DNA of 64,000 bases from the NCBI GenBank assembly GCA_965249895.1, contig CBDFNC010000005.1, forward strand, positions 496,001-560,000, written 5' to 3'. Under the pieces are notes generated by a model, which saw only the letters and a list, made by a program, of their open reading frames with translations, did no database searches and had not been told where the DNA came from. Shown in pieces: positions 43,217 through 51,470 of the stretch (the stretch's first letter is position 1; each line of letters opens with the position of its first letter). This stretch comes from CBDFNC01 sp965249895. GTDB taxonomy: Bacteria; Pseudomonadota; Gammaproteobacteria; Enterobacterales; CBDFNC01. Position numbers and translations under genes: made by a program.

Positions 43217-43732
43217 ATTATTTACGTAATTCCCTGTGACCTGGTCACACATTATGATCAATATCAGTCCCAAGTCTGGCTCAAGCTAACACCTGCATTG
43301 CTTGCGGGCAAGCTTCCAGTTCAAAATTTTACCTGATTTGAGAAAAAATTCGACCTTTTAACAAGCACATAGTTTGTGCGTTAGTCCAATTACTCAAAGA
43401 CTGACATTTCCCTTATTTTTTCGTATCCATTCGTAAATCGGCTAGCTATTTATAAAAATCTTTGCCTAAATTGACGTTTTAGCAAGCTTTCCTTTACAGA
43501 ATTGGTCATAACTCCCAATCTTAGGTAATAAGCTGGCCCGCGTCTTGGGATCGGCATAAAGATTGACTTAGTATTCTACCAAAGTATTCAACAAAAACGG
43601 GGCCTCTCTGCTATATGTGCTTAAGTTATGCAACGCGTAAGGTGTTGCTTGCGTTTAAGACCTCATTGGTGAGATAGATTTGCCGCCGGCTAGCCTGGTT
43701 TGGTCCCCCATAAAAAATGAAAGGAATGCCGA
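43217..43732. other. Long intergenic region between two divergent genes
   Basis: About 516 bp without a supported gene. It must hold the promoters for the DUF922 gene and the REC-CheC gene. The latter has a clear ribosome site (gaaaggaatgccga) before ATG 43733. No c-di-GMP riboswitch or other RNA was recognised. Confidence 0.35.
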
Positions 43733-44722
43733 ATGTCTCTACCAGTATTAATTTGTGATGATTCAGCACTCGCTCGCAAGCAAATGGCGAGAAGCCTTCC
43801 CGATGACTGGGACGTAGAAATCACCTTTGCAACCAACGGACAGGAAGGCGTAGATGCCATAAAAGCCGGACAAGGAGACATAGTATTTCTCGACCTTAAT
43901 ATGCCTGTAATGGATGGCTACGAGGTGCTGCAAAATATTTGCAGCCAGGATTTACCGGCCATGGTTATCGTGGTATCCGGCGATATCCAACCCGAAGCCA
44001 AAGAAAAAGTCATGAGTTTCGGCGCCCTGGACTTTATAAAAAAACCGGTTGGCAAAGAAAAAATTACTGAAATCCTGACCCAATACGGAATACTCACCGA
44101 AACCAAAGATGTTTCCCGCGAAATTGATCTGCAAGTAGACACCCGAGATGCGTACCAGGAAGTGGCGAATGTCGCCATGGGCCAGGCAGCAGATCTGCTG
44201 GCTCGCTTACTTAAGGTGTTTATCTCTCTGCCTATTCCCAATGTTAACTTGCTTGAAGTCAGTGAACTAACCATGGCCCTTAAAGCCACGGAAGACACGG
44301 ATACCATGTCTGCCGTATGCCAGGGCTACATAGGTGCAGGGGTGGCCGGTGAGGCCCTTATTCTATTTCATGACTCCAGCTTTAAGGACATGGCCAGTTT
44401 AATGAACTACCAGGGAGAGCTGGACAAACACGCTGAGCTGGAAGTTATGATGGATGTGTCCAATATTCTGATAGGCGCCTTTCTAAAAGGTATTTCGGAG
44501 CAGCTGGACATGAGTTTCAGTCAGGGCCACCCAGTAGTGATGGGCCAGCACTGTAAGGTATCTGACCTTATTCACGCCAACGAAGGACGCTGGAAAAAGA
44601 CCCTGGCCATCGAAATTAATTATGTGATTGAAGACCATAACATCCAGTGTGATCTTTTAATGCTGTTTACCGAAGACTCCCTGGACACCCTGAATAAAAA
44701 GCTTACTTACTTATTGAATTAG
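43733..44722 (+). CDS. Response regulator with C-terminal CheC-like phosphatase domain
   Basis: 329 residues. Receiver domain 1-120 with acidic pair CDDS (8-11 region), phospho-acceptor Asp54 in VFLDLNMPVMDGYE, and Lys in FIKKPVG. The C-terminal part (about 135-325) resembles the CheC/CheX/FliY phosphatase fold, with two helices carrying E/D-xx-N pairs: EVANVAMGQAADLLARLL and MMDVSNILIGAFLKG. Such domains remove phosphate from CheY-type receivers, so it may dephosphorylate itself or another regulator. The PAS-GGDEF-like gene begins 78 bp downstream and is likely co-transcribed. The partner kinase is not in the vicinity. Confidence 0.85.
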   Translation: MSLPVLICDDSALARKQMARSLPDDWDVEITFATNGQEGVDAIKAGQGDIVFLDLNMPVMDGYEVLQNICSQDLPAMVIVVSGDIQPEAKEKVMSFGALDFIKKPVGKEKITEILTQYGILTETKDVSREIDLQVDTRDAYQEVANVAMGQAADLLARLLKVFISLPIPNVNLLEVSELTMALKATEDTDTMSAVCQGYIGAGVAGEALILFHDSSFKDMASLMNYQGELDKHAELEVMMDVSNILIGAFLKGISEQLDMSFSQGHPVVMGQHCKVSDLIHANEGRWKKTLAIEINYVIEDHNIQCDLLMLFTEDSLDTLNKKLTYLLN

Positions 44723-44724
44723 TG

Positions 44725-44760
44725 ATGCAAAGTAGCAGATTTAGAGCTAAACGAACTCCG
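44725..44760 (+). repeat. Relic duplication of the 5' end of the next gene
   Basis: atgcaaagtagcagatttag and the following 15 bases repeat, with a few changes, the first ~36 bases of the gene at 44801 (atgcaaagtagcagcttaga). The copy opens a 22-codon frame that stops quickly. The spacing is 76 bp. Confidence 0.75.
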
Positions 44761-44800
44761 ATGATTATCTGTAACCCCTTAATAGCGTGTTGATTATATT

Positions 44801-45760
44801 ATGCAAAGTAGCAGCTTAGAACTAAACGAATTCCACTGGTTTATCGATATGGTGCAAACCATAGACGTGGGCATGGTGGTGCTGGACAGAGATTACCGGA
44901 TCCAGGCGTGGAACGGATTTATGGAAAATCACAGCGGAAAAGGTGCCAGTCAGATCCAGAACAAGCGGGTTTTCGAAATGTTTGATGAAATCCCGGAGGC
45001 CTGGTTCAAACAGAAGGTGGAGTCCGTATTTGTGTTAAAAAACCGGGCATTTACCACCTGGGAGCAAAGGCCCTATATTTTCGAGTTTAAGAACTACCGG
45101 CCGATCACGGGAACGGCGGAGTTTATGTATCAAAACGTGACCATCATTCCCCTGATGAGCCTCACCGGGCAAGTAACCCACGTGTGCATTATGATATACG
45201 ACGTCACCGACAGCGCCATCCATAAAATGGAGCTGGATAAAACCCGTGAGCAAGTACAGCATCTGACCCGCACCGACAGTTTGACTCAGTTAAACAACAA
45301 AAACTTCTGGGAAGAGAGTCTCGACCGGGAGTTTCGCCGCTCCAACCGTACCAAGCAGGAAGACGTGCTGTTGCTGCTGGATATCGACCATTTTAAGAAG
45401 GTAAACGATAGCTTTGGTCATGTGGCGGGCGATAAGGTGATCCGAGCGGTGGCCGGTGCACTCAGAAATACCATGCGCGAAACAGATATTGCCGGCCGTT
45501 ATGGCGGGGAAAAGTTTGGGGTCGTACTGCTTAATACCAATGTCGACAACGCCCAGCTGTTTGCCGAGCGCTTACGTAAAAGTATCGAAACCCTGGCCAT
45601 TTACCACGAAGAGCAGGAACTCAATGTCACTGTGAGTCTGGGAATAGCACAGATTGAACCTCAGATGACCCGCTACAAAGAGTGGTTAGAAGTGACGGAT
45701 GCTGCGTTACAAAAGGCAAAGCAGTCGGGTCGTAACCGGGTGGTCAAAGCCGGGTCTTAA
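44801..45760 (+). CDS. PAS-GGDEF protein with altered signature (GGEKF)
   Basis: 319 residues. PAS domain about 10-140 (DVGMVVLDRDYRIQAWNGFM), then a GGDEF domain about 155-315 with LLDIDHFKKVNDSFGHVAGD, inhibitory-site RETD (226-229), and the signature RYGGEKFGVVL (235-239). Substrate and metal positions are otherwise normal, but the fourth residue of GG[DE]EF is Lys instead of Glu, a charge reversal at an active-site acid, so cyclase activity is doubtful. It is downstream of the REC-CheC gene and probably acts with it; a c-di-GMP-binding role through RETD is possible. The start at 44801 is supported by the PAS alignment; the duplicate 5' end lies upstream. Confidence 0.87.
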   Translation: MQSSSLELNEFHWFIDMVQTIDVGMVVLDRDYRIQAWNGFMENHSGKGASQIQNKRVFEMFDEIPEAWFKQKVESVFVLKNRAFTTWEQRPYIFEFKNYRPITGTAEFMYQNVTIIPLMSLTGQVTHVCIMIYDVTDSAIHKMELDKTREQVQHLTRTDSLTQLNNKNFWEESLDREFRRSNRTKQEDVLLLLDIDHFKKVNDSFGHVAGDKVIRAVAGALRNTMRETDIAGRYGGEKFGVVLLNTNVDNAQLFAERLRKSIETLAIYHEEQELNVTVSLGIAQIEPQMTRYKEWLEVTDAALQKAKQSGRNRVVKAGS

Positions 45761-46032
45761 TTCCCCGCTTTGCCCTGTAAGGTATTCCACATTTTCAATA
45801 CCAGGGATTGATCCGGCTCACTCAGCTCGCCATCAACAAAAGCCTGTTCCAGGCTTTGGGTCATAAATGCCAGCAGATCCTGGCGATAGACCTTTCCTTC
45901 CAACTCACAGCGAGCGACAGCCAATGACAGGTGCCCCTCGAGATAACTGGATGCAAACAGATCGTCATCTGAGCCCTTCTCCAGTATCTGTTCAATGTGC
46001 TGTTCAATCCGCTGCAGAAATGCCAGTTTCAT
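45757..46032 (-). CDS. yfcL: YfcL family protein
   Basis: 91 residues. Closely resembles E. coli YfcL in length and pattern: SDDDLFASSYLEGHLSLAVA, then MTQSLEQAFVDGELSEPDQSLVLKMW. Small acidic helical cytoplasmic protein of unknown function. Its start overlaps the end of the NAD-kinase-like gene by 29 bp, and both follow epmC, similar to the yfcL-epmC neighbourhood of E. coli. Confidence 0.88.
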   Translation of the reverse strand: MKLAFLQRIEQHIEQILEKGSDDDLFASSYLEGHLSLAVARCELEGKVYRQDLLAFMTQSLEQAFVDGELSEPDQSLVLKMWNTLQGKAGN

Positions 46033-47161
46033 CTAATTCTCCGTATTCAGGGTTCATTGCCCGGTACATCACATGGTCGTGATACCCGGTGATAATAGGG
46101 TAAGCGCCGCTCAGGGCCAAGTTTAACGCGTCATCGCCAGTATCTATGATCAGTGGCCGATTATTTAAGCTCTTTAGTTTGCTTTTCGTGGCCAGAATAA
46201 TAATATTTTCTTTGCCTATTTGGCGTAATAAAGCCGGACTCAATTGCTGATTACCCCGACCAAAAATATGGCCCTGACCACCGATTAGGGTGATCACTAG
46301 TTTGCAGTCTTTATCGTTAACCTGTGCCATTAGTTCCTCGGCATTCAGATCCGATGCCAGTAAACTCTGCTGCTGAATTAAATCAACTCCCAACAGGGTA
46401 TTCTCAAGGCCCATTTCCTCCATCACAGCGGCAACTGTGCTGCCCGAGCCCATGATAAACAGCTCGTCGTCCATTTCTTCCATTAAATGGGCGGCGATAT
46501 CGCTAAGTACTAGTTCGTCAGTTTCGCGACCACCCATTTTTACATTTTGCACATAACCCAGTTCATTGGGGATCTGCATTTCACCATAACGTTTTGCTCT
46601 GACATTACCTTGCCTGAACGCCTGCTCGTCGATGTCCATCACATCAGCCTGCTGTAGGCTGAGCAATTCCCCGCTCAATAGCTTAGCTACGATAAGGCCA
46701 GCGGCTTTTGGGGTTACGCTGTATACCCCCGAATGGATCTTGCAGCCCGCGGGAATACCAAGCACTGTGGTGTGGTCATCCACCACACTGCATATATCTC
46801 GCGCCGTCCCGTCGCCACCGGCAAACAGGAGTAAATCCGGTTTGTCCTGACTGATAATCTCTGCCGCACTGCGGGTATCCTGCGAGGTGGTTTTATCCTG
46901 TGCTGGGGTATAAACCACCCGATAAGAAAACTCTAGCTCCCGTAACAAATCCTCACCCATGCTGCCCGCGACAGTTAAGAACTCCAGCTTATTTTTATCT
47001 GCGGCCACCAGCTCCAGGGCTTGCTTGCATCTGAGTTGTGCCATAGGTTTAGCACCATGGCTGAGGGCGTACTCCGCCAGGTTGTCACTGCCCTTAAGCG
47101 CCAGCGCGCCGCCCACACCGGCCACAGGGTTGATAATAAGTCCTACTCTTACTTTATTCAT
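46004..47161 (-). CDS. ATP-NAD kinase family protein (AcoX-like)
   Basis: 385 residues. It has the diacylglycerol kinase/NAD kinase-type core: GLIINPVAGVGGALALKGSD at the N-terminus and the phosphate loop LLLFAGGDGTARDICSV (GGDGT). The C-terminal half (MGSGSTVAAVMEEMGLENTL, LVITLIGGQGHIFGRGNQQ) matches the COG3199 subgroup rather than housekeeping NadK. Substrate unverified. ATG 47161 overlaps the ancestral stop of epmC (atgaataa), and its 3' end overlaps yfcL, indicating a tight operon. Confidence 0.85.
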   Translation of the reverse strand: MNKVRVGLIINPVAGVGGALALKGSDNLAEYALSHGAKPMAQLRCKQALELVAADKNKLEFLTVAGSMGEDLLRELEFSYRVVYTPAQDKTTSQDTRSAAEIISQDKPDLLLFAGGDGTARDICSVVDDHTTVLGIPAGCKIHSGVYSVTPKAAGLIVAKLLSGELLSLQQADVMDIDEQAFRQGNVRAKRYGEMQIPNELGYVQNVKMGGRETDELVLSDIAAHLMEEMDDELFIMGSGSTVAAVMEEMGLENTLLGVDLIQQQSLLASDLNAEELMAQVNDKDCKLVITLIGGQGHIFGRGNQQLSPALLRQIGKENIIILATKSKLKSLNNRPLIIDTGDDALNLALSGAYPIITGYHDHVMYRAMNPEYGELDETGISAAD

Positions 47162-47728
47162 GGATTAAACTCGTTTTTGGCTGACAGTCTCGCTCATACA
47201 TGCCGCGGTAATTAAAATCGGCCTGGGTTAATTCGTCGATATGATAAAAAGATCTCAGGGCATTGATCAGCTGTTGAGCCCGGGGGGGAAACCTTGCGTT
47301 AATAAAACCAGTACCTGGTCAAACACCTTATGCTGAAAGTCCAGTCGATTTATTTCGATGCCGCTGAGGTTATCAACGCTCACTTTAAAAGGAAAGCCAC
47401 ACGAAACCGCCAGCGCCCATTCCACCGCCTGAGGGCGAATTTCGACCTTTTCAAATTCCGCTTGTTGATGTCTATTACGGCCGTCCGGGATATACCAATA
47501 ACCAAAGTCCACCAATAAGCGGCGGGCTTCACCGGCAATACACCAGTGAGAGATCTCATGTAAGCTACTGGCGAAAAAACCATGAGCGAAAATTATTTGG
47601 TGATAAGCTCTCGACCCCTCTGCCGGCAGGTAGATAGGTTCATCGTCTCCCGCAACTAAACGCGTATTAAATTCATCAGAAAAAGTGTGATTAAAAATAC
47701 GGATCATATCCTGAATGTCGTGCTGCAA
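47154..47728 (-). pseudogene. epmC: Elongation factor P hydroxylase EpmC, frameshifted in a G7 tract
   Basis: The first frame (47728 to 47267, 153 residues) matches EpmC, which hydroxylates the modified lysine of EF-P: DDEPIYLPAEGSRAYHQIIF, AHGFFASSLHEISHWCIAGE (iron-ligand region HEISHW), VDFGYWYIPDGR and RPQAVEWALAVSCGFPF. It stops at GFPPGLNS. Adding one base in the run of seven G (47282-47288, plus strand) opens a continuation (INALRSFYHIDELTQADFNY) that aligns with the E. coli C-terminus and ends at 47154 inside the next gene start. It would then be ~191 residues against 182 in E. coli. Homopolymer slippage, phase variation or a sequencing error could each explain it. Confidence 0.85.
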
Positions 47729-47887
47729 ACCGTCCTATTCTCCTGTCCCGCGCTCGGTATCACCTGTGATCTATTGGCATTGTACTGAAACAGGCGATGG
47801 GGTCCAGCTAAAAGCCAACTCAAAAGCTACTGACAAACTGCATATAAAAAGCAAAATGCCTTCTTTTACCTGTACTTGAAATAAAAA

Positions 47888-48163
47888 ATGGAACGGATCG
47901 CAGGCCCCCATGCCTGGATAGCGTTAGCCACGCTGACGGTACTTGAAATCGTTCTGGGCATCGACAATTTCATTTTTGTCTCTATTCTGGCGGGTTTCAC
48001 CTTATTAGGGGAAGGATTTGGTTTTTATATTCCAAAAGGTTACATCTATTTCGCCATGGCTTTCTCCATCACCGTTGAATTACTCAATCTCAAGGTAAAA
48101 GCGAAAAGGCAAAAAACCATCCGCTTAAATCCAAAGAATGACCAAAAAGATCGAGGGAAATAA
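47888..48163 (+). pseudogene. TerC family membrane protein with a large internal deletion
   Basis: 91 residues. The N-terminal part (PHAWIALATLTVLEIVLGID, then NFIFVSIL) is the first helix of TerC/YgdQ-type proteins, and the C-terminal part (GEGFGFYIPKGYIYFAMAFS, VELLNL) is the last; the ~145 residues that normally lie between are missing, joined in frame at about SILAGF. The first acidic motif of TerC (ALEIVLGIDN) remains but the second half-site is lost, so transport function is unlikely. A terminator follows. A functional mini-protein cannot be excluded, but a deletion relic is likelier. Confidence 0.75.
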
Positions 48164-48188
48164 CGCCAAACTCTTATATGACGGAGCA

Positions 48189-48224
48189 CCAGGCTTATTA
48201 TCCCTTTTATTAGCCTGGCTTTTT
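48189..48224 (+). terminator. Terminator after the TerC remnant
   Basis: Stem ccaggct (48189-48195) / agcctgg (48212-48218), followed by cttttt. Confidence 0.75.
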
Positions 48225-48292
48225 GATTAAGGTAAGAGCAAATGAAAAGCCAATATAGATACGCTTTTCACGAAAATTAACGAGTTAGTAAC

Positions 48293-49348
48293 ATGCCTAT
48301 AAAAACAGACGAATTAAGAACGGAAAAACTGGACTACCTGCTGACCCCGGCAGAGTTGCTGGGCGAGCACCCGATGACGGATAAAGTAGCGGGTCTGGTG
48401 ACCCGTGCCCGCCGTGAAGTGGAAGCCATATTAACCGGTGAAGATAACCGGTTATTAGTGGTCATTGGTCCTTGTAGTATTCATGATCCGGAAGCGGCCC
48501 TGGAATACGCAAAACGCCTGGTAAAGCTAAAAAACGAACTTACCGACGATCTTTGCATCGTGATGCGTACCTATTTTGAAAAACCCCGCACCATAGTTGG
48601 CTGGAAGGGTTTGATTAACGATCCCGATCTTGACGGCACTAACGACGTCAACAAAGGCCTGCGAATGGCCCGTAAGCTGCTGCACGAAATCAACGAACAG
48701 GGACTGGCCACGGCCACCGAATTTCTGGACATGATCACCGGACAATATGTGGCGGACTTGATAAGCTGGGGTGCAATAGGCGCCAGAACCACGGAAAGCC
48801 AGATCCACCGGGAAATGGCTTCTGCCGTCTCCTGCCCGGTGGGCTTTAAAAATGGTACCGATGGCAACCTGAAAATAGCCCTGGATGCTGTACGCTCAGC
48901 TAAGACCCGACATATTTTTTATTCCCCTGATAAAGTCGGCCGCATGACCATTTACAAGACTGCTGGTAATCCTTATGGCCATATTATTTTGCGGGGCGGG
49001 AAAGAGCCTAACTATAGCGCCGAACATATTAGCGCTGCGGCTAAGCAGTTGTCTGACGTAGGACTGGCCGAAAAACTGGTGGTAGACTTTAGTCATGGCA
49101 ACAGCTACAAGCAATATAAAAAGCAGCTTGATGTGGCTGATGATGTCATGGGACAAATGCGCAGCGGCAGTAAAATCATTGCCGGAGTGATGGTAGAAAG
49201 CTTTATTGAGGAAGGCAACCAGGCGGTGGAAGATGGCGAACAGCTGGTATTTGGTAAGAGTATCACAGATGCCTGTATCGACTGGCAGGATACCGAAACC
49301 CTGTTGCGAAAACTAGCTGCTGCGGCTAAAGACAGAGCCAACGTTTAA
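48293..49348 (+). CDS. aroH: 3-deoxy-7-phosphoheptulonate (DAHP) synthase, AroH-like
   Basis: 351 residues. Class I-alpha DAHP synthase, the first step of aromatic amino acid synthesis (PEP plus erythrose 4-phosphate). Seen: LLVVIGPCSIHDPEAALEYA with the metal-ligand Cys, RTYFEKPRTIVGWKG, GARTTESQIHRE, PVGFKNGTDGN, ILRGGKEPNY and VDFSHGNSYKQ. The segment SPDKVGRMTIYKTAGNPYGH resembles the tryptophan-type AroH of E. coli more than AroF or AroG, so feedback by tryptophan is inferred. It is a single gene between a terminator and a convergent dehydrogenase operon. Confidence 0.9.
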   Translation: MPIKTDELRTEKLDYLLTPAELLGEHPMTDKVAGLVTRARREVEAILTGEDNRLLVVIGPCSIHDPEAALEYAKRLVKLKNELTDDLCIVMRTYFEKPRTIVGWKGLINDPDLDGTNDVNKGLRMARKLLHEINEQGLATATEFLDMITGQYVADLISWGAIGARTTESQIHREMASAVSCPVGFKNGTDGNLKIALDAVRSAKTRHIFYSPDKVGRMTIYKTAGNPYGHIILRGGKEPNYSAEHISAAAKQLSDVGLAEKLVVDFSHGNSYKQYKKQLDVADDVMGQMRSGSKIIAGVMVESFIEEGNQAVEDGEQLVFGKSITDACIDWQDTETLLRKLAAAAKDRANV

Positions 49349-49352
49349 TCTC

Positions 49353-49388
49353 AGTCTGTGACCACAGGGAAAGCGGTGGTCACAGACT
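49353..49388. terminator. Hairpin between convergent aroH and the E2 gene
   Basis: Perfect 13-bp stem agtctgtgaccac (49353-49365) / gtggtcacagact (49376-49388), directly between the two stop codons. No U-tract, so its termination strength is uncertain. Confidence 0.55.
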
Positions 49389-49392
49389 AAAC

Positions 49393-50490
49393 TCACCCGC
49401 TTAATGCATTAACCAGCGCTTTGATAAAACGTGCAGCCTCCCCACCGGTACAGGCCCGGTGATCAAAGGTAATTGAGACAGGTAGGGCCTGGCTTGCTTT
49501 AAAGCCACCTCCTACAGCAATCACCTTCTCAAACATCCGCCCTACTCCGATAATGGCCACTTGAGGTGGCGATACGACGGGACTTGCATATAAACCACCG
49601 ATAGCGCCAAAGTTGGTCAAAGTGATCGACGCCCCTTTTAGCATTTCCCTGGGCACTGACCGCGCCTTTACATCCGCAATTAAGGTATCCAGACCGAGCC
49701 GTATATCCGCGGCGGGACGCGCGGTGACGTCATTAAGCACTGGCACATATAAACCGTGTTTACTGTCTACCGCTATACCGATATTAACCTGGCCGAATAA
49801 GCGACGGGTTAAGGTTTCTCCGTCAAACCAGGCGTTCATCGACGGCTCGGCGCGACACGCTTCACCTATAGCCTTAATAATGGCGACCGTGACATCCTGC
49901 TCAGGGGACCAGTGACATAGGCTTACTTCCTCCGTTATGGTCACGGGCACCACGCTTTCATGAGCCAGCACCATGGCTTTGGCCATCGCCCTGCGCGCCC
50001 CTTTGATCACCTCGCCTTTTCCCGCAACCGGATGGGCTCCCACTGCAGCTTCAACATCTTCCCGGGTAACCAAACCATTGGCCCCGCTGCCCTTCACTTT
50101 ATCTATATTGATCCCCAGCTTTCGGGCCAACAAACGGGTGGCCGGTAATGCACTGGTTACTCTGTGGCCACCGGCAGATATTTTTACCTCAAAGGTATCA
50201 TCCAGGGTTTCCTGATTATCGGATACTGAACCCACCACAGTGCCCTTGTCATCAACTTCGCCCTCAAACTCCACCAATACACCGCCGATATGGATTAAAT
50301 CACCGGCACTTGCCAGTAATCTCACCACACGACCCGTGGTGGGTGAAGGTACCTCTACCAGGGCTTTGTCTGTTTCAACGGTCAATAAAGGCTGGTCTAA
50401 AACGACCCGGTCTCCCTGTGCGACAAACCATTCCACTAACTGGGCTTCAGCCAATCCTTCTCCCAGATCCGGCAGTTTAAAATAACTCAT
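49393..50490 (-). CDS. 2-oxoacid dehydrogenase E2 (dihydrolipoamide acyltransferase)
   Basis: 365 residues. One lipoyl domain (about 1-80; lipoyl lysine in VETDKALVEVPSP), a peripheral subunit-binding domain (about 112-150; ALPATRLLARKLGINIDKVK, then GANGLVTREDVE), and a catalytic domain (about 165-365) ending in SITFDHRACTGGEAARFI, with the catalytic His in DHR. E2 carries acyl groups from E1 to CoA. Smaller than housekeeping AceF, with only one lipoyl domain, like branched-chain or acetoin-type complexes. ATGA overlap with the upstream E1 beta gene. No E3 gene is in the operon. Confidence 0.9.
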   Translation of the reverse strand: MSYFKLPDLGEGLAEAQLVEWFVAQGDRVVLDQPLLTVETDKALVEVPSPTTGRVVRLLASAGDLIHIGGVLVEFEGEVDDKGTVVGSVSDNQETLDDTFEVKISAGGHRVTSALPATRLLARKLGINIDKVKGSGANGLVTREDVEAAVGAHPVAGKGEVIKGARRAMAKAMVLAHESVVPVTITEEVSLCHWSPEQDVTVAIIKAIGEACRAEPSMNAWFDGETLTRRLFGQVNIGIAVDSKHGLYVPVLNDVTARPAADIRLGLDTLIADVKARSVPREMLKGASITLTNFGAIGGLYASPVVSPPQVAIIGVGRMFEKVIAVGGGFKASQALPVSITFDHRACTGGEAARFIKALVNALSG

Positions 50491-51470
50491 AAGCCATACT
50501 CCATTAGCTTGATTGCGGCCTGAACTATGTCTTTGCTGTCATTGAGATAGTAAGACTCATTTCTGAAATACGGCATCACGGTGTCATAACCGGTCAGGCG
50601 TTTTGGCGGAGCTTTTAGCTGAGGTAAACAGGCTTCAGTCACCCTGGCAACGATCTCCGCACCCACTCCAAAGCTGCCACATGCTTCGTGTACCACCAGA
50701 AGGCGGCCCGTTTGACATACAGAGTCCACTATTGTGGCGCTGTCCAGCGGAGATATACTGGCCACATCAATTAGCGTCACCGATATCCCTTTGTCTTTAA
50801 GCTCGCGGCAAGCCAGACGCGACTCATACATACTGGCCCCCCAGCTCACCATGGTTACATCATTGCCATTTTCCAATACGAAACAGCGGTCCAGGGGTAA
50901 CGCTTCGCCATCATCTGAAACGTCGGACTTTAGACTGCGGTAGACTCGCTTAGGCTCGAAGAAAAGTACTGGATCATCACTGCGAATGGCCGCCAACAGC
51001 AACCCATAGGCCAATCTTGGTGAAGAGGGAATAACAACTTTAATCCCTGGGATATGTGCGTACATTGCCTCGACGCTTTCACTGTGGTGCTCAGGAGCGT
51101 GAATTCCCCCTCCAAAAGGCGCGCGATAAACCAAAGGACAGGTTAACCGTCCACGGGTACGATTACGCATCCGCGCCGCGTGGCAAACGATTTGCTCCGT
51201 ACCAGGAAAAATAAAACCCTGAAACTGAAATTCCGCCACCGGCCTTAACCCCTGGCATGCCATACCCACTGCAATTCCGGCAATCAGTCCCTCCGCCAAA
51301 GGGGTATCGATTACTCGTTTAACCCCAAATTTCTTCCTTAGCCCTACCGTGGCCCGAAACACACCGCCATTCACCCCTATATCTTCCCCCAACACGACAA
51401 CATCTGGGTTATGCTGCATTTCATAATGCAGGGCCATATTAACCGCATCGAGTAAGGTTGCTTCAGCCAT
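50487..51470 (-). CDS. 2-oxoacid dehydrogenase E1 beta subunit
   Basis: 327 residues. Transketolase-type pyrimidine-binding domain (LGEDIGVNGGVFRATVGL, TPLAEGLIAGIAVGMACQGL, EFQFQGFIFPG) and C-terminal domain (VTMVSWGASMYESR, LIDVASISPLDSATI, LLVVHEACGSFGVGAEI). With the alpha subunit it forms the ThDP-dependent decarboxylase of a branched-chain or pyruvate-type complex. The Glu that activates the cofactor is in the GEDI-type N-terminal motif. It overlaps both neighbours, showing translational coupling. Confidence 0.92.
   Translation of the reverse strand: MAEATLLDAVNMALHYEMQHNPDVVVLGEDIGVNGGVFRATVGLRKKFGVKRVIDTPLAEGLIAGIAVGMACQGLRPVAEFQFQGFIFPGTEQIVCHAARMRNRTRGRLTCPLVYRAPFGGGIHAPEHHSESVEAMYAHIPGIKVVIPSSPRLAYGLLLAAIRSDDPVLFFEPKRVYRSLKSDVSDDGEALPLDRCFVLENGNDVTMVSWGASMYESRLACRELKDKGISVTLIDVASISPLDSATIVDSVCQTGRLLVVHEACGSFGVGAEIVARVTEACLPQLKAPPKRLTGYDTVMPYFRNESYYLNDSKDIVQAAIKLMEYGL

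Noticed and set aside
43217..43732. c-di-GMP riboswitch upstream of the REC-CheC gene
   Set aside because: Searched by eye for the GEMM core; none seen in this or the other c-di-GMP gene leaders.
48250..48292. TrpR-like operator before aroH
   Set aside because: Only a weak partial match (aacgagttagtaac) to the TrpR consensus; not enough to claim a site.
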